A stretch of 62,432 nt of DNA from Candidatus Fibrimonadaceae bacterium (GCA_031281275.1 JAITFP010000064.1:1-62432), one strand, 5' to 3'. Shown: positions 15,632 to 27,578, counted from the stretch's first letter. Numbers and translations are program-made. Notes: generated from the sequence alone by a model not told the origin.

Positions 15632-16284
15632 AATGGTTTACTAAAAAAAATCTGGTTGAAAACGGAGATTTTTCCAAAGGCTTAAAAGGCTGGAAATCTG
15701 AAAACTGGAGCGGAAAATTTTCTACAAAAGTAGAAAGCAAAGAACTGAATTTTGAAATACTGGAACCCGGTAAGGAGAGTTGGTCATTGCAATTTTGCGG
15801 AGAAGTTGTATTAAAAGAAGGGGTTTCTTATATTTTTGAAATGAAAGCCAAAGCAATTGCGCCTCGCACCCTGAATGTTAATATAAAGAAAAACGAAAAA
15901 AAATATTTGCCTTATGCCAATGGCAGAATAATAGATTTGAGCACCGACTGGCAGGATTACAGTTGGAAATTCACAATGAAAGAAGCCGATGATGAAAAGG
16001 CTCTTTTATCTTTTGACATGGGTGGGAATGCCATTGGCTGGAGCTTAAAAGATGTTTCTTTAAAAATAGCGGAAGAGGGAGATTTAGGGCGCAGCTACAG
16101 AGGGCGCATACAAAAGAACAGCGGTTATTTCAATTCTCCAAATGAACCGTGGGAACTCTGCTTTTATTCCTTGGAAGGCAAATTGCTTAAAGTATTGGAC
16201 AAAGGTAAAGGCGGCGAAGGAATGCGAGCATATCCGCGTATAGACAAAAGCGGAGTGCTGGTTGTTAAAGAGGTAAAAGGATAA
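15628..16284 (+). CDS. CBM4/9-like protein with sorting-tail-like C-terminus, no signal peptide
   Basis: 218 residues. Residues ~8-150 match the carbohydrate-binding module family 4/9 pattern (NLVENGDFSKGLKGW, YIFEMKAKA, DWQDYSWKFTM, SLKDVSLK). The last ~50 residues (ELCFYSLEGKLLKVLDKGK to SGVLVVKEVKG) resemble a type IX secretion sorting domain, which fits Fibrobacterota. But the chain begins MKWFTKKNLVENGDF with no export signal, which conflicts with both. The ATGA overlap with the secreted protein at 15092 makes the start firm. Either export uses another route or this is a cytoplasmic relic. Confidence 0.65.
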   Translation: MKWFTKKNLVENGDFSKGLKGWKSENWSGKFSTKVESKELNFEILEPGKESWSLQFCGEVVLKEGVSYIFEMKAKAIAPRTLNVNIKKNEKKYLPYANGRIIDLSTDWQDYSWKFTMKEADDEKALLSFDMGGNAIGWSLKDVSLKIAEEGDLGRSYRGRIQKNSGYFNSPNEPWELCFYSLEGKLLKVLDKGKGGEGMRAYPRIDKSGVLVVKEVKG

Positions 16285-16322
16285 ACATATCTCGCCGCAT
16301 AAAACTCCACATAAAAGCCCCG

Positions 16323-17354
16323 GTGCACACATTCAAAGCTGGAGCGCATATAGGTTTTGAAAACGTGCTTGCAAAGGAACTTTCAATGCTTGGCATAAGC
16401 ACGTGCGAGCAACAGAGCGGAGCGGTGTGTTTTGAGGCAAAGTTAGAACAAGTTTGGCAAGCCATAGCTCTCTCTCGCTGCGCTCGCGGTTTTGAAATGC
16501 TTGTTTCTCAGTTCCACTCAGAGAATTTTGGCAAACTTGAACAAAAAATAAAATACATTCCTTGGGAATTATATTTGCCGCAAGAGGGTGAATTAAAAAT
16601 AAATGTCACTTGTGAAAAATCCAGATTATATCATAAAGGAGCGATTGCGGAGAGAATAAAAAACAATGTGAATTTTGGTGGTAAATTGAATGTAAAATTT
16701 AAAGATGATATTTGTTCCGTGTGGCTGGATTTATGCGGAGAGCCGCTATACAAAAGAGGGGAGAGATGGGTTGAAGATGCGCCTTTGCAAGAGAGTCTTG
16801 CGGCGAGCATTTTGCTTTATGCAGATTTTGCAAAATACGAAAAACTAATAGACCCAATGGCTGGCAGCGGAGTATTTTCTTTGGAAGCGGCAAAATGGAT
16901 TTCCAATTCCGTGAGGCTAAAACGAGATTTTGATTTTATGAAAATGCCAGCATTTAGAGAAGCTGCTTTCAAAAATTTTTTGCAAAAAGCCGCTCCTCCT
17001 TTTGCAGGGAAAAATATTGAAATATTTTGCAGCGATAAAAGCGAAAAGGCAATAAAAACCATAAAACACAATGCAAAAGATTATCTGAATGCCATTTCCA
17101 TAAGCAAAATGGATTTTTTTTCCCTTGCACCAGCCCAAAACGCCCTTTTGGTCATAAATCCGCCTTATGGCAAAAGAATGGCAAAGGAAAAGAATCTTTG
17201 CAAGGAAATAGCTAAGAAAATTGAGAAGGATTTTAGAAAGTGCGGAGCAGTGGTTTTGTGCCCTCCTTGGGAGAATATGGGGGAACATTATTTGCCGCTG
17301 CAAACTTATAATGGTGGGTTGAAAATTCACTTAAAATCATACAGCGTATTATAA
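16323..17354 (+). CDS. THUMP-domain SAM-dependent RNA methyltransferase (RlmL/TrmN-like)
   Basis: 343 residues from GTG 16323. The N-terminus (HTFKAGAHIGFENVLAKELSMLG) and a THUMP-type region to ~155 bind RNA. The Rossmann methyltransferase follows, with SAM motif I DPMAGSGVFSLEAA (~179) and the catalytic NPPYGKRM motif (~276) typical of N2-guanine methylation. The family acts on 23S rRNA or tRNA; which substrate cannot be told. No ATG fits the N-terminus and no ribosome site is evident, so the exact start is uncertain. The 3' end overlaps the convergent TPR gene by 28 bases. Confidence 0.85.
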   Translation: MHTFKAGAHIGFENVLAKELSMLGISTCEQQSGAVCFEAKLEQVWQAIALSRCARGFEMLVSQFHSENFGKLEQKIKYIPWELYLPQEGELKINVTCEKSRLYHKGAIAERIKNNVNFGGKLNVKFKDDICSVWLDLCGEPLYKRGERWVEDAPLQESLAASILLYADFAKYEKLIDPMAGSGVFSLEAAKWISNSVRLKRDFDFMKMPAFREAAFKNFLQKAAPPFAGKNIEIFCSDKSEKAIKTIKHNAKDYLNAISISKMDFFSLAPAQNALLVINPPYGKRMAKEKNLCKEIAKKIEKDFRKCGAVVLCPPWENMGEHYLPLQTYNGGLKIHLKSYSVL

Positions 17355-19237
17355 TCGTTCAACAAAACCTCGTCATCAACTGGTTTGGGGGGTGGGGGAG
17401 GCGCATTCTTTTTTCTTTCGCTTTCAAGATAGTAGTTTTCGCTTTGTTCTTTTGTGGAAACTTTAAGGGCTTCAAATCTTGTGCGCAAACTTTCCACTTC
17501 ATTTGCATCTATTGCAAGTTTTCCTCTTAACTTTTCCGATGCAGACCTGCCCCAAGAAGTCCTATAGTGGTCCTTGCTCAGTTTTGCAAGAATAACCCTT
17601 GCACTGTCTAAACTGCCTATTTCATCTTCCAAAATACGGGCTTTTACATACATAGCTTGCAAAGCGAATTGAGTTTTGGGAAAGTTTATTATAACAGAAT
17701 CGTAAAGAGCAATCACAGTTTTATATGCAATATCCGTTTCTTTAATTTTTTCTTGCGGAATTTTTTTAGCGTTGAACCAAGTTTCCTCTGCTTTTAAAAA
17801 TGCTTCGTGCGCAAAATCGTCCATTGTTTTTGCGCTCACTTGCAAACCCATATTTGCTTGTGCTTGTTTTGCATAGTTTGTTTGAGGATAATTTTCAATT
17901 ATGGATCTGTAAAGAGGGTAGGCACTTGCGGTATCTCGTTTGAATTCATCGTAAATAAAAGCTCTTGTGTATGTAGCTCTTACTTTTAATGCCGAGTCCG
18001 TTAAAGCTGAGTCCATTCTTGCAAGCAATGCCAGCGCGCTATCGGTTTCAGAAAGTTTTAACAAGAAAAGTTCCGCAATTTGAAATTCCTGTGGAAAAAA
18101 AGGTTTATCTTGCTTTTGCCGTTCTACCACGGTATCTTTCAAAGCTAATAATTTTAACAGAGCAACTCTGCGAGTATAACTTTCGTTTCCCCATTTACAC
18201 GCAGATTTACTTTGATAACTTGAATCGTAGTACAAAATTGCATTTGGATAATTTCTGTTTTTTTGCCTGAAATCGCCAATGCCAAAAAATGCTCTTGATG
18301 CATTTTCGCTTCTTCGCTTTATATGAGCAACATCTCTTAAAATTCCAATTCCTTTTTCATCATTTATGCTTAAAAGAATTTCGCCTTGCCTCAAGAGGCT
18401 TAGAGTTCTTTTGTCTTTGAATGCAGCAGAATCTGCCAAATGTTTATACCCGGCTGCCGCCTCTTTTGCATTTGCCTCACTGAGCATTAGTAGGCATTCA
18501 ATTGCCGTGCTTTGTGCTTTGTATCTCTCCAAATCTGGTAAAATAGCGAGTTCTTTGTGCAAGTAATGCTCTCTGGCTTTTGAATAGTTTTTTTGTTCAT
18601 AATATAAATCTGCAAGCCTAATCCTCGCCTTTGCCCTTGTCCAAGGAGTTCCAAAATTCGTGGCAAGCACCGCTTCCAAAGAGGCAATGGCATCGCTAGG
18701 CAAACCGTCTTTTTCTTGCAAAATAGACATTAGTTCCAAAGTTGGCAAATGATAAGGATGTTGTTCGCCTTTTTCTAAAACACGCTCCGCAGAAAATTTT
18801 GCCAAAGCAAATTCTGTGTTTTTGTAAAGGCAATAAGCCTTTTCGTATTCGGCTTTTGGCATGGAATCGTATTGAGGAAAATATCTTTCAAGTTCATCGT
18901 ACTTTTCAATGGCTTTTTTCCATTCGTTTTTGTGGCGAAAAGCCTCTGCCATCATAAACACAGCTTTTGGAACTTGCTTTTCATTTTTTGGAAATCTCTC
19001 CACTGTGCGTGAGCCTTTTTCTATCACTCTGTCGTAAAGCCTTTTTTCTTCGCCTGCTCCCAAAATGGAATCTCCTGGGAGTGAGTCTAGCCTTGCCTCC
19101 CTTAATACTCCAGCTTCTTCGTAAGCCTGTTCCATATTCCAAGCGTGGTTGAAATATGCGCAACAGGTGCAGCTTGTTGTCTGAACCCCGATACCCCCGA
19201 TAACCAGGATTTTAAGGATTTTTAGAATTTTAGCCAT
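17327..19237 (-). CDS. Tetratricopeptide-repeat envelope protein, probable lipoprotein
   Basis: 636 residues. N-terminus KILKILKILVIGGIGVQTTSC is a basic, hydrophobic signal with a possible lipobox at Cys23, although Thr at -3 is not ideal. The rest is a long helical array with TPR-like units (AVFMMAEAFRHKNEWKKAIEKYDELERYFP; ALAKFSAERVLEKGE; SKAREHYLHKELA). It resembles large outer-membrane assembly or tol-pal-associated TPR proteins. The tail is proline-rich (NAPPPPPKPVDDE). It starts 8 bases inside the end of murA on the same strand, so it is probably the second gene of a murA transcript. Confidence 0.8.
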   Translation of the reverse strand: MAKILKILKILVIGGIGVQTTSCTCCAYFNHAWNMEQAYEEAGVLREARLDSLPGDSILGAGEEKRLYDRVIEKGSRTVERFPKNEKQVPKAVFMMAEAFRHKNEWKKAIEKYDELERYFPQYDSMPKAEYEKAYCLYKNTEFALAKFSAERVLEKGEQHPYHLPTLELMSILQEKDGLPSDAIASLEAVLATNFGTPWTRAKARIRLADLYYEQKNYSKAREHYLHKELAILPDLERYKAQSTAIECLLMLSEANAKEAAAGYKHLADSAAFKDKRTLSLLRQGEILLSINDEKGIGILRDVAHIKRRSENASRAFFGIGDFRQKNRNYPNAILYYDSSYQSKSACKWGNESYTRRVALLKLLALKDTVVERQKQDKPFFPQEFQIAELFLLKLSETDSALALLARMDSALTDSALKVRATYTRAFIYDEFKRDTASAYPLYRSIIENYPQTNYAKQAQANMGLQVSAKTMDDFAHEAFLKAEETWFNAKKIPQEKIKETDIAYKTVIALYDSVIINFPKTQFALQAMYVKARILEDEIGSLDSARVILAKLSKDHYRTSWGRSASEKLRGKLAIDANEVESLRTRFEALKVSTKEQSENYYLESERKKNAPPPPPKPVDDEVLLNDYNTLYDFK

Positions 19238-20489
19238 TCACCCTCTCCAGCTTGGCGCCTAAGGCGGAGAGTTTGACTTCGAAGTTTTCGTAGCCTCGGT
19301 CTAGGTGGTAAATGCGGCTTATTTCGGTTTGTTTTTTTGCTACCAAGCCTGCTAAAACTAGGGCTGCGCTTGCTCTTAAATCGCTTGCCATTACTGGCGC
19401 TCCTGTTAGCTCGCCACCTCCGTTTATCAGGGCGGTGTCTTCTTTGAGGGAAATATCTGCGCCAAGTCTGTTCAGTTCGGAAACGTGCTTGAATCTGTCG
19501 TTGTAAATGGTGTCGCGCACAGAGGAAGTACCTTTTACTGTTGCGAGGAGTGCCATAAGTTGTGCCTGCATATCGGTTGGGAATCCCGGGTAGGGCATTG
19601 TCACAATGTGGGCGGGCAAAAGCTCGCAGCCTTCTGCATCTAGTTCAACCCAGTTATCTCCTTGGGTTATTTTGCAGCCTATTCTTTCAAAAACTTCCAA
19701 AAGCGCGCCTTGGTGGGCTGGAATCATATTTGTTGTTTTTATTTTTCCTCTTGTTATCGCTGCCGCTGCCAAAAAAGTTCCTGCTTCTATTCTGTCTGCT
19801 ATGGTTGGTCCATTTCCGGGGTTTAGGTGATGGACGCCTTCTACAATGAGAGTTCTTGTTCCTATCCCATTTATTTTCGCTCCCATTCCAGTTAAATATT
19901 CCGCAAGAGATGTTATTTCCGGTTCTATGGATGAGTTTTGCAAAACAGATGTTCCCTCTGCAAGGGTTGCCGCCAGGAGAATATTTGCGGTTGCCCCAAC
20001 AGAACTTATTGGGAACGAAAAAGTGTTTCCTTTAAGCCTGCCACTGCTGAGTGCTTCCACATATCCGTGCGTGACATTTATTTTTGCTCCGAGTGCTTCC
20101 AAGCCCTTCAAATGCAAATCCACAGGGCGTGGACCCCAGGCGCAGCCGCCGGGCAAAGATACTCTGCATTTTCCAAATTTGGCAACCAAAGGTCCAAGCA
20201 CATAAAAACTTGCTCTCATTGTTTTAACAAGTTCATAAGGAGCTTCCAAATGATTTATATCGCTTGAATCTATGCTAAGACAATCCTTGTCTTCTTTTAT
20301 GCGGCAACCGATCACCCGCAAAACATCAGACATTGTATTTGTGTCTTTTAAGTTCGGAACATTGCTTATTTTAGAAATTCCGTTTGCAAGCATTGCCGCC
20401 GCCATAACAGGCAACACAGCGTTCTTTGAGCCAGAAATGCAAACATCGCCCTTGAGCGGTCCATTTGGAGATACGAGAAAAGAGTCCAT
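19230..20489 (-). CDS. murA: UDP-N-acetylglucosamine 1-carboxyvinyltransferase
   Basis: 419 residues. It transfers enolpyruvate from PEP to UDP-GlcNAc, the first committed step of peptidoglycan synthesis, in the cytoplasm. Seen: Lys22/Asn23 in GSKNAVLP, catalytic Cys116 in PGGCAWGPRPVDLHLKG, and the C-terminal DLRASAALVLAGL motif; the length matches MurA. The promoter-like TAAATT lies 7 bases before ATG. The presence of Cys rather than Asp at 116 predicts sensitivity to fosfomycin by family knowledge. The TPR gene overlaps its end. Confidence 0.96.
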   Translation of the reverse strand: MDSFLVSPNGPLKGDVCISGSKNAVLPVMAAAMLANGISKISNVPNLKDTNTMSDVLRVIGCRIKEDKDCLSIDSSDINHLEAPYELVKTMRASFYVLGPLVAKFGKCRVSLPGGCAWGPRPVDLHLKGLEALGAKINVTHGYVEALSSGRLKGNTFSFPISSVGATANILLAATLAEGTSVLQNSSIEPEITSLAEYLTGMGAKINGIGTRTLIVEGVHHLNPGNGPTIADRIEAGTFLAAAAITRGKIKTTNMIPAHQGALLEVFERIGCKITQGDNWVELDAEGCELLPAHIVTMPYPGFPTDMQAQLMALLATVKGTSSVRDTIYNDRFKHVSELNRLGADISLKEDTALINGGGELTGAPVMASDLRASAALVLAGLVAKKQTEISRIYHLDRGYENFEVKLSALGAKLERVNG

Positions 20490-20496
20490 TGTTAGG

Positions 20497-20502
20497 AATT
20501 TA
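20497..20502 (-). promoter_or_regulatory. -10 element, seven bases before murA ATG
   Basis: Reads TTTTCCTAAATT on the minus strand; a weaker match to the common element but at the same distance from the start codon as in other genes. Confidence 0.4.
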
Positions 20503-20523
20503 GGAAAATGGCGGGACGATTTC

Positions 20524-20940
20524 TCAAACCAAACGAACTTCTAAGTTCTTCCCCAAAGCCTTTGCAATATTGCTAAGTGTATTAAAAGTAGGATTAGCAA
20601 ACGGAGTCTCAAATGAGCGATAGGCTTGTTTGCTTATACCTGCTTCTTTCGCTACCTTTGCTATAGGCTTGCCCTGCCTCGCCTCAAAGAGCATATATGC
20701 AATTTCAATCTCTGGCTTAACAGGAATGGCATATAAACTTTTTTTCGCATTTTCTTTTGTTTTAGGCGTAACTAAATGCTTACCAAATTCAAGCTCGCAT
20801 ACAAGGGTTTCGTTCAAAGCCTCTTTCGCCATTTCCAAAGCGTGTTCCAAAGATTCACCACAGGTATTTATATTTGGTTTATCAGGAAAAGAGACGATGT
20901 ACTCATCATCATCTTTTGTTATTTTTGCAGCATAATTCAT
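20524..20940 (-). CDS. hicB: HicB-family antitoxin with HTH domain
   Basis: 138 residues. Residues 1-60 are the HicB partial RNase H-like fold (YAAKITKDDDEYIVSFPD, INTCGESLEHALEMAKEAL). Residues ~75-138 form a helix-turn-helix of Xre type (KPIAKVAKEAGISKQAYRSFE) for DNA binding and autoregulation. It neutralises the HicA toxin encoded just upstream. Its ribosome site (AGGAGG) lies in the 8-base gap after the hicA stop. The gene ends 34 bases from murA on the same strand. Confidence 0.92.
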   Translation of the reverse strand: MNYAAKITKDDDEYIVSFPDKPNINTCGESLEHALEMAKEALNETLVCELEFGKHLVTPKTKENAKKSLYAIPVKPEIEIAYMLFEARQGKPIAKVAKEAGISKQAYRSFETPFANPTFNTLSNIAKALGKNLEVRLV

Positions 20941-20948
20941 AGTGCCTC

Positions 20949-21128
20949 CTATTTTGCTCCCAACTGTTTTAAAATTGCGTTTAACAAACCGGGTTTTAGG
21001 TCTTTTCCTGAATGAAACGGGATTGGAACTATATGTCCATTTTTTTCAAATATATGATGACTCCCGCTTATACGATTTAAGGTAAACCCATTTTTCTTCG
21101 CAATTTTGAACAATTCTTTAGCAGTCAT
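20949..21128 (-). CDS. hicA: HicA-family mRNA interferase toxin
   Basis: 59 residues, found by translating the minus strand between hicB and guaB. It begins MTAKELFKIAKKNGFTLNRI, contains the catalytic histidine motif ISGSHHIFEKNG, then HIVPIPFHSGKDLKPGLLNAIL, which is the complete double-stranded-RNA-binding-like HicA fold. HicA cleaves mRNA when not held by HicB. Order hicA-hicB with an eight-base gap is the usual operon. Start ATG 21128 is the only good one; the ATG two codons earlier in another frame stops at once. Confidence 0.92.
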   Translation of the reverse strand: MTAKELFKIAKKNGFTLNRISGSHHIFEKNGHIVPIPFHSGKDLKPGLLNAILKQLGAK

Positions 21129-21136
21129 TCATAAGT

Positions 21137-21142
21137 AATATA
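21137..21142 (-). promoter_or_regulatory. -10 element of hicAB
   Basis: TTTGCTATATT, eight bases before the hicA ATG. Confidence 0.45.
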
Positions 21143-21150
21143 GCAAATCT

Positions 21151-24069
<2,919 letters not shown>

Positions 24070-24071
<2 letters not shown>

Positions 24072-24113
24072 TAAGATTAACTCTCCTAATCTTATCAAAA
24101 AATGATAAGATTA
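24070..24113. promoter_or_regulatory. Inverted repeat plus third half-site upstream of the Fic gene
   Basis: GATAAGATTA (24070-24079), its exact inverse TAATCTTATC (24087-24096) and a third direct copy GATAAGATTA (24104-24113), which touches the -10 of the Fic gene. The hairpin could also act as a terminator for the gene before, but the A-run after it (24097-24102) is on the wrong strand for that. An operator for the wHTH of the Fic protein is likely. Confidence 0.5.
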
Positions 24114-24114
24114 C

Positions 24115-24120
24115 TATATT
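24115..24120 (+). promoter_or_regulatory. -10 element, six bases before the Fic ATG
   Basis: ACTATATT directly after the third half-site copy; a repressor there would block it. Confidence 0.5.
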
Positions 24121-24126
24121 GTACGA

Positions 24127-25230
24127 ATGCCCAAATACATTCACGAACATAAAGGCTATCCAAAGTTCACTTGGGATAAAGATACAATATTGAATCTTTT
24201 GACCCGCGTTTCCGTGTTGCAAGGCAAGGTTCTCGGCAAAATGCAACAATTTGGTTTTGGTGTGCAGCAAGAAGCTATGCTTAATGCTTTGACTGAGGAA
24301 ATTACAAAATCCAGCGAAATAGAGGGCGAAATACTGAATAGCGAACAAGTACGTTCTTCGCTTGCAAAGTGGCTTAACATAAATTTGGAAAAGGAAACAA
24401 GACCTTCGCATCATATAGAAGGTATAGTAGAAGCCGTTATGGATGCTGTTCGCAATTATGAGAAATCCTTGGACGAAGAGCGTCTGTTTGGCTGGCACGG
24501 AGTGCTTTTTCCAACTGGGCGCAGCGGTTTGCATAAAATTAAGGTAGCGGAGTTTCGTGACTCGGAAATAAGCGTAATATCTAGCAAGGAGTATAAGGAA
24601 GTGGTTCATTACAAAGCTCCTTTGCCAGAAAAAGTTCATAAGCAAATGAAAGAGTTTTTGCTTTGGCTAAATTCCGAAGGCAATGAAAATCCCTTGCTTA
24701 AAGCAGCAATAGCGCATTTGTGGTTTGTGATAATACACCCTTTTGACGATGGCAATGGGCGTTTAACGCGCATTATAACAGAAATGATGTTAGCACGTTC
24801 AGAAGATACAAGTTTGCGATTTTATTCTATGTCTGCGCAAATTCAAAAAGAAAAAAAAGAATATTACAGAGTGCTGGAATTAACTACTGCTGGCGAGCTT
24901 GATATAACAAGGTGGTTAATATGGTTTTTGGAATGTTTGGAACGTTCAATAGAAGCCAGCGAAGAAATAATTGGCAAAGTTCTGCGCAAAGCTGCATTTT
25001 GGCAAAAGAATTCTGCGGAGATTCCAAATAAAACGCAGCGAGAAATAATAAATCGTTTGCTCGAAGGCTTCACAGGAAATTTGACTTCTGGAAAAGTCCA
25101 AAAAATATTCAAAATTTCTCAGCCAACAGCCATAAGAATGTTAAACGATTTGGTTGAAAAAGGCTTTTTGGAAGTGCGTGGAGCAGGTAGAGGTACGCAT
25201 TATGTTTTGGTGGGTATAGGCGTTTCATAG
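24127..25230 (+). CDS. Fic-family AMPylase with N-terminal inhibitory helix and C-terminal wHTH
   Basis: 367 residues. N-terminal ~90 residues match the DUF4172 domain common in such proteins (YIHEHKGYPKFTWDKDT) and contain the inhibitory motif SSEIEGE (S-x3-E-G). The Fic core has the active site HPFDDGNGRLTR (around residue 215), with catalytic His and the ATP-binding GNGR. The C-terminal ~80 residues form a winged helix (LTSGKVQKIFKISQPTAIRMLNDLVEKGFLEV). Fic enzymes transfer AMP onto proteins; the inhibitory helix keeps this class off until triggered. The winged helix and the repeats in front of the gene suggest autoregulation (inference). Confidence 0.93.
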   Translation: MPKYIHEHKGYPKFTWDKDTILNLLTRVSVLQGKVLGKMQQFGFGVQQEAMLNALTEEITKSSEIEGEILNSEQVRSSLAKWLNINLEKETRPSHHIEGIVEAVMDAVRNYEKSLDEERLFGWHGVLFPTGRSGLHKIKVAEFRDSEISVISSKEYKEVVHYKAPLPEKVHKQMKEFLLWLNSEGNENPLLKAAIAHLWFVIIHPFDDGNGRLTRIITEMMLARSEDTSLRFYSMSAQIQKEKKEYYRVLELTTAGELDITRWLIWFLECLERSIEASEEIIGKVLRKAAFWQKNSAEIPNKTQREIINRLLEGFTGNLTSGKVQKIFKISQPTAIRMLNDLVEKGFLEVRGAGRGTHYVLVGIGVS

Positions 25231-25750
25231 TTTACTATATTCACACCTATATGAATTTTAACGGTAAAACAATTTTTTTCATACTGTTATTCCTAGCCCT
25301 CGTCACCCACGCACAGGAGGAACAGAAGCGGCTTGCCATATTGAACACCGAAGATAACGGAGAACAGGAGTTGGAATACACAGATTTGCTCTATTTGACC
25401 GATAGGTTACGCGAAATAGCTGTGAAAATGTTGCCCGAAGATAAATACTTTGTTATGACCACGCAGAGCATAATAGACAAGATGGGTTCAAAGGAGAATG
25501 CTAGAAAAGTGTGCAAAGAGGCGACTTGCATGGCTGAAATAGGTCGTAAAATAAGCGCAGAGTATATCGGTCAAGCAAGGCTAGGTCGTTTTGGCGGCAA
25601 TTTGACCATAAGCATGGAGTTGTACCATAGCGCAAGGGGCAATTTGCTTGGTTCCTTCACGGGCAGGGCAAAAGATGTATTTGGCTTGGAAGCCATCATA
25701 AACGAAAACGCTCCCCAACTGTTTGCCAAAATGTCAGGCGTTGTTTACGT
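25231..25750 (+). repeat. Long direct repeat with 28311-28830 (cassette gene A, 5' half)
   Basis: Promoter, start and about the first 170 codons are closely alike in DNA in the two copies (for example GCCATATTGAACACCGAAGA in both), with third-base differences. The end points are by eye. Confidence 0.7.
25236..25241 (+). promoter_or_regulatory. -10 element of cassette copy 1
   Basis: TTTACTATATT nine bases before the ATG; the whole stretch up to the ATG is almost identical to the promoter at 28311-28330. Confidence 0.5.
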
Positions 25751-26063
25751 ACCGGAGCCGGAGTCTGCACCAACGCCAACGCCTGTACCGAAAGATGCCG
25801 TACCTAAATTTAAGATGCCCAAAACCAGCTTTTGGATTGCCCTTGGCTTGGACGTGGCGGGTGCAACGGTTATTTACGCGGGATATGTAAAACACAATGA
25901 GATGTGGAAGGCACACGATAAATACAAAAAGACGTTTCCAGTCGGTTCTTATATTGATGATGCTTGGGAAGATGTGGAAAGCAATCATAGCAGTAGGAAC
26001 ACGCTTTATGCCATTGGTGGCATACTTTTAGCTTCGGGAGTAGGGGTACATATATGGTTTTAA
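25251..26063 (+). CDS. Cassette gene A: TolB-N/CsgG-like protein with C-terminal membrane anchor
   Basis: 270 residues. Signal peptide MNFNGKTIFFILLFLALVTHAQ. A TolB-N/CsgG-like domain (KRLAILNTEDNGEQELEYTDLLYLTDRLREI, later CKEATCMAEIGRKISAEYIGQARL, then MELYHSARGNLLGSFTG) fills residues 25-165. A proline spacer, a hydrophobic segment (SFWIALGLDVAGATVIYAGY) and a final hydrophobic stretch ending GVHIWF follow. Such domains sense or assemble outer-membrane complexes. It overlaps gene B (26054) by exactly 10 bases, the same as in the other two cassettes, so the pair is translated together. Function unknown. Confidence 0.8.
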   Translation: MNFNGKTIFFILLFLALVTHAQEEQKRLAILNTEDNGEQELEYTDLLYLTDRLREIAVKMLPEDKYFVMTTQSIIDKMGSKENARKVCKEATCMAEIGRKISAEYIGQARLGRFGGNLTISMELYHSARGNLLGSFTGRAKDVFGLEAIINENAPQLFAKMSGVVYVPEPESAPTPTPVPKDAVPKFKMPKTSFWIALGLDVAGATVIYAGYVKHNEMWKAHDKYKKTFPVGSYIDDAWEDVESNHSSRNTLYAIGGILLASGVGVHIWF

Positions 26064-27529
26064 AATTTTTTCTATTTGCACTTCTGCTTCTTTTAATCTC
26101 CTGCTCGATACCAGAGCGCGACAATCCGTATGACCCAAAAAATCCTAATTATATCCTAAAAAATGCTTGTTGGTCTCCATCTTCTCCATCAAGACAAGAA
26201 GGACCGCTAGTAGAATTAGATGTTATAATCCGCGATTTTCCTGTGACTTCTCCAGGCTTTGAAGAATTTGATAGTCAAAAAGGGGACAACAGAAAATGCA
26301 ATGGTGACAACGCAACAAAAGGCATGGTTGGAAACACTTTATATTACGACAAGGCAAATTGCCTAAAGGAAAACATAATTGCCAAAGATGGAGACCCAGA
26401 CTATATCAGATATCGTTATTGTGCAAGACCCATGCCTGCAAACCTAATGTGCTATGGAGAAAACTTGCAGAGCTGGTACTCAGATGGTGGTCAAGCAAGA
26501 ACCATTTACGATATAATGACCTTAGCTCAAAAAAACGATGGTCGTTACGAAATAATGTACAACAATACTACTCTAGTAAATTGGAATGGCTATGGGGCAA
26601 CCGCAGGATATTTTCCGCTGGATAAATATGATGATTATACTTGGGGCAAGCAGAGTTTAGCCGCTTGGTGCCCAAGCCAAACCGATGCTATCGGTACTTG
26701 TGCTACTTGGTGGGCACAAGGAGGACCGAAAGAACCCGATGCAGCTATAAAAGTAGCCAATAATCAATCAAATTTAAGAAAAGATTTGCATAATTTTGGC
26801 TTTACTATTGTAGGCTCGGCGGAATTTAAGTATGTGGATGCCAATAACGATAACATCGCTTTTACGGGCGATGATGATATGTGGGTATTTATAGATGGAG
26901 AGTTGGTTATGGATTTAGGCGGTGTTCATCAAGCATTATCAGATTCCGTTAGCATAAATAACATAGCCAGAGCAAGAGGTTGGGCAGATGGTACTATGCA
27001 TTCAATCAACTTCTTTTATGCGGAAAGGCAAACCCCAGAATCAAACCTAAGGCTTGCTTTTAGGCTTACCGATCTTTCGCCACCACGCTTTGGTGCACCT
27101 CGTATATTAAAAGTAGAATCCAACGCCAGAGAAGCAATGATTTGGGTGAGCACCAAATTAGATTTTGAATCCTTAGGAAAATTCCAGGGCTCAGATCAAT
27201 TCCCCATAATAATAATAAGACCTGACTCTAAAGACGTAGAAGGCTATAAACTTTCAAGCATAGAGTTTGTTGGAAGCGACGGTTCAAATGGCTATGTTTA
27301 TATTATAACGGGAAGCGTGTGTGAAAGCAAAAATGATTGTACCAATAAGTTAAGTTGCGAAGATACCCTTTCCCTATCTTTTAATGTAACACATGGTGAT
27401 TTGGTAGATGCGGGGTATAGCGACTCCAAAGGTTTTACTTTGCCAGATGAGAGTTGGTATGTAAAATCGTCAACTGGAAAACCGGCTACAAAGCTTTCTT
27501 GGATAGAACTTGTTCCCACAGGACTTTAA
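26054..27529 (+). CDS. Cassette gene B: fibro-slime-domain lipoprotein
   Basis: 491 residues. MVLKFFLFALLLLLISCSIPERDNPYDP is a lipoprotein signal with lipobox ISC (Cys17) and the shared motif ERDNPYDP. Residues ~45-330 fit the fibro-slime domain: large extracellular domain with TGDDDMWVFIDGELVMDLGG and GTMHSINFFYAERQT, which is the PA14-like calcium/ligand core. The last ~150 residues are a beta-rich tail (APRILKVESNAREAMIWVS). Fibro-slime proteins of Fibrobacter are linked to cellulose adhesion. ATG 26054 lies inside the end of gene A. Confidence 0.87.
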   Translation: MVLKFFLFALLLLLISCSIPERDNPYDPKNPNYILKNACWSPSSPSRQEGPLVELDVIIRDFPVTSPGFEEFDSQKGDNRKCNGDNATKGMVGNTLYYDKANCLKENIIAKDGDPDYIRYRYCARPMPANLMCYGENLQSWYSDGGQARTIYDIMTLAQKNDGRYEIMYNNTTLVNWNGYGATAGYFPLDKYDDYTWGKQSLAAWCPSQTDAIGTCATWWAQGGPKEPDAAIKVANNQSNLRKDLHNFGFTIVGSAEFKYVDANNDNIAFTGDDDMWVFIDGELVMDLGGVHQALSDSVSINNIARARGWADGTMHSINFFYAERQTPESNLRLAFRLTDLSPPRFGAPRILKVESNAREAMIWVSTKLDFESLGKFQGSDQFPIIIIRPDSKDVEGYKLSSIEFVGSDGSNGYVYIITGSVCESKNDCTNKLSCEDTLSLSFNVTHGDLVDAGYSDSKGFTLPDESWYVKSSTGKPATKLSWIELVPTGL

Positions 27530-27578
27530 TCATCAAAAAGACTTCCATCAAGTTGGGGCGGCGGTGCGAAATTTTTTG

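Noticed and set aside
27530..27578. Small gene between the fibro-slime gene and the MNT gene
   Set aside because: Only 49 bases; no start with ribosome site.
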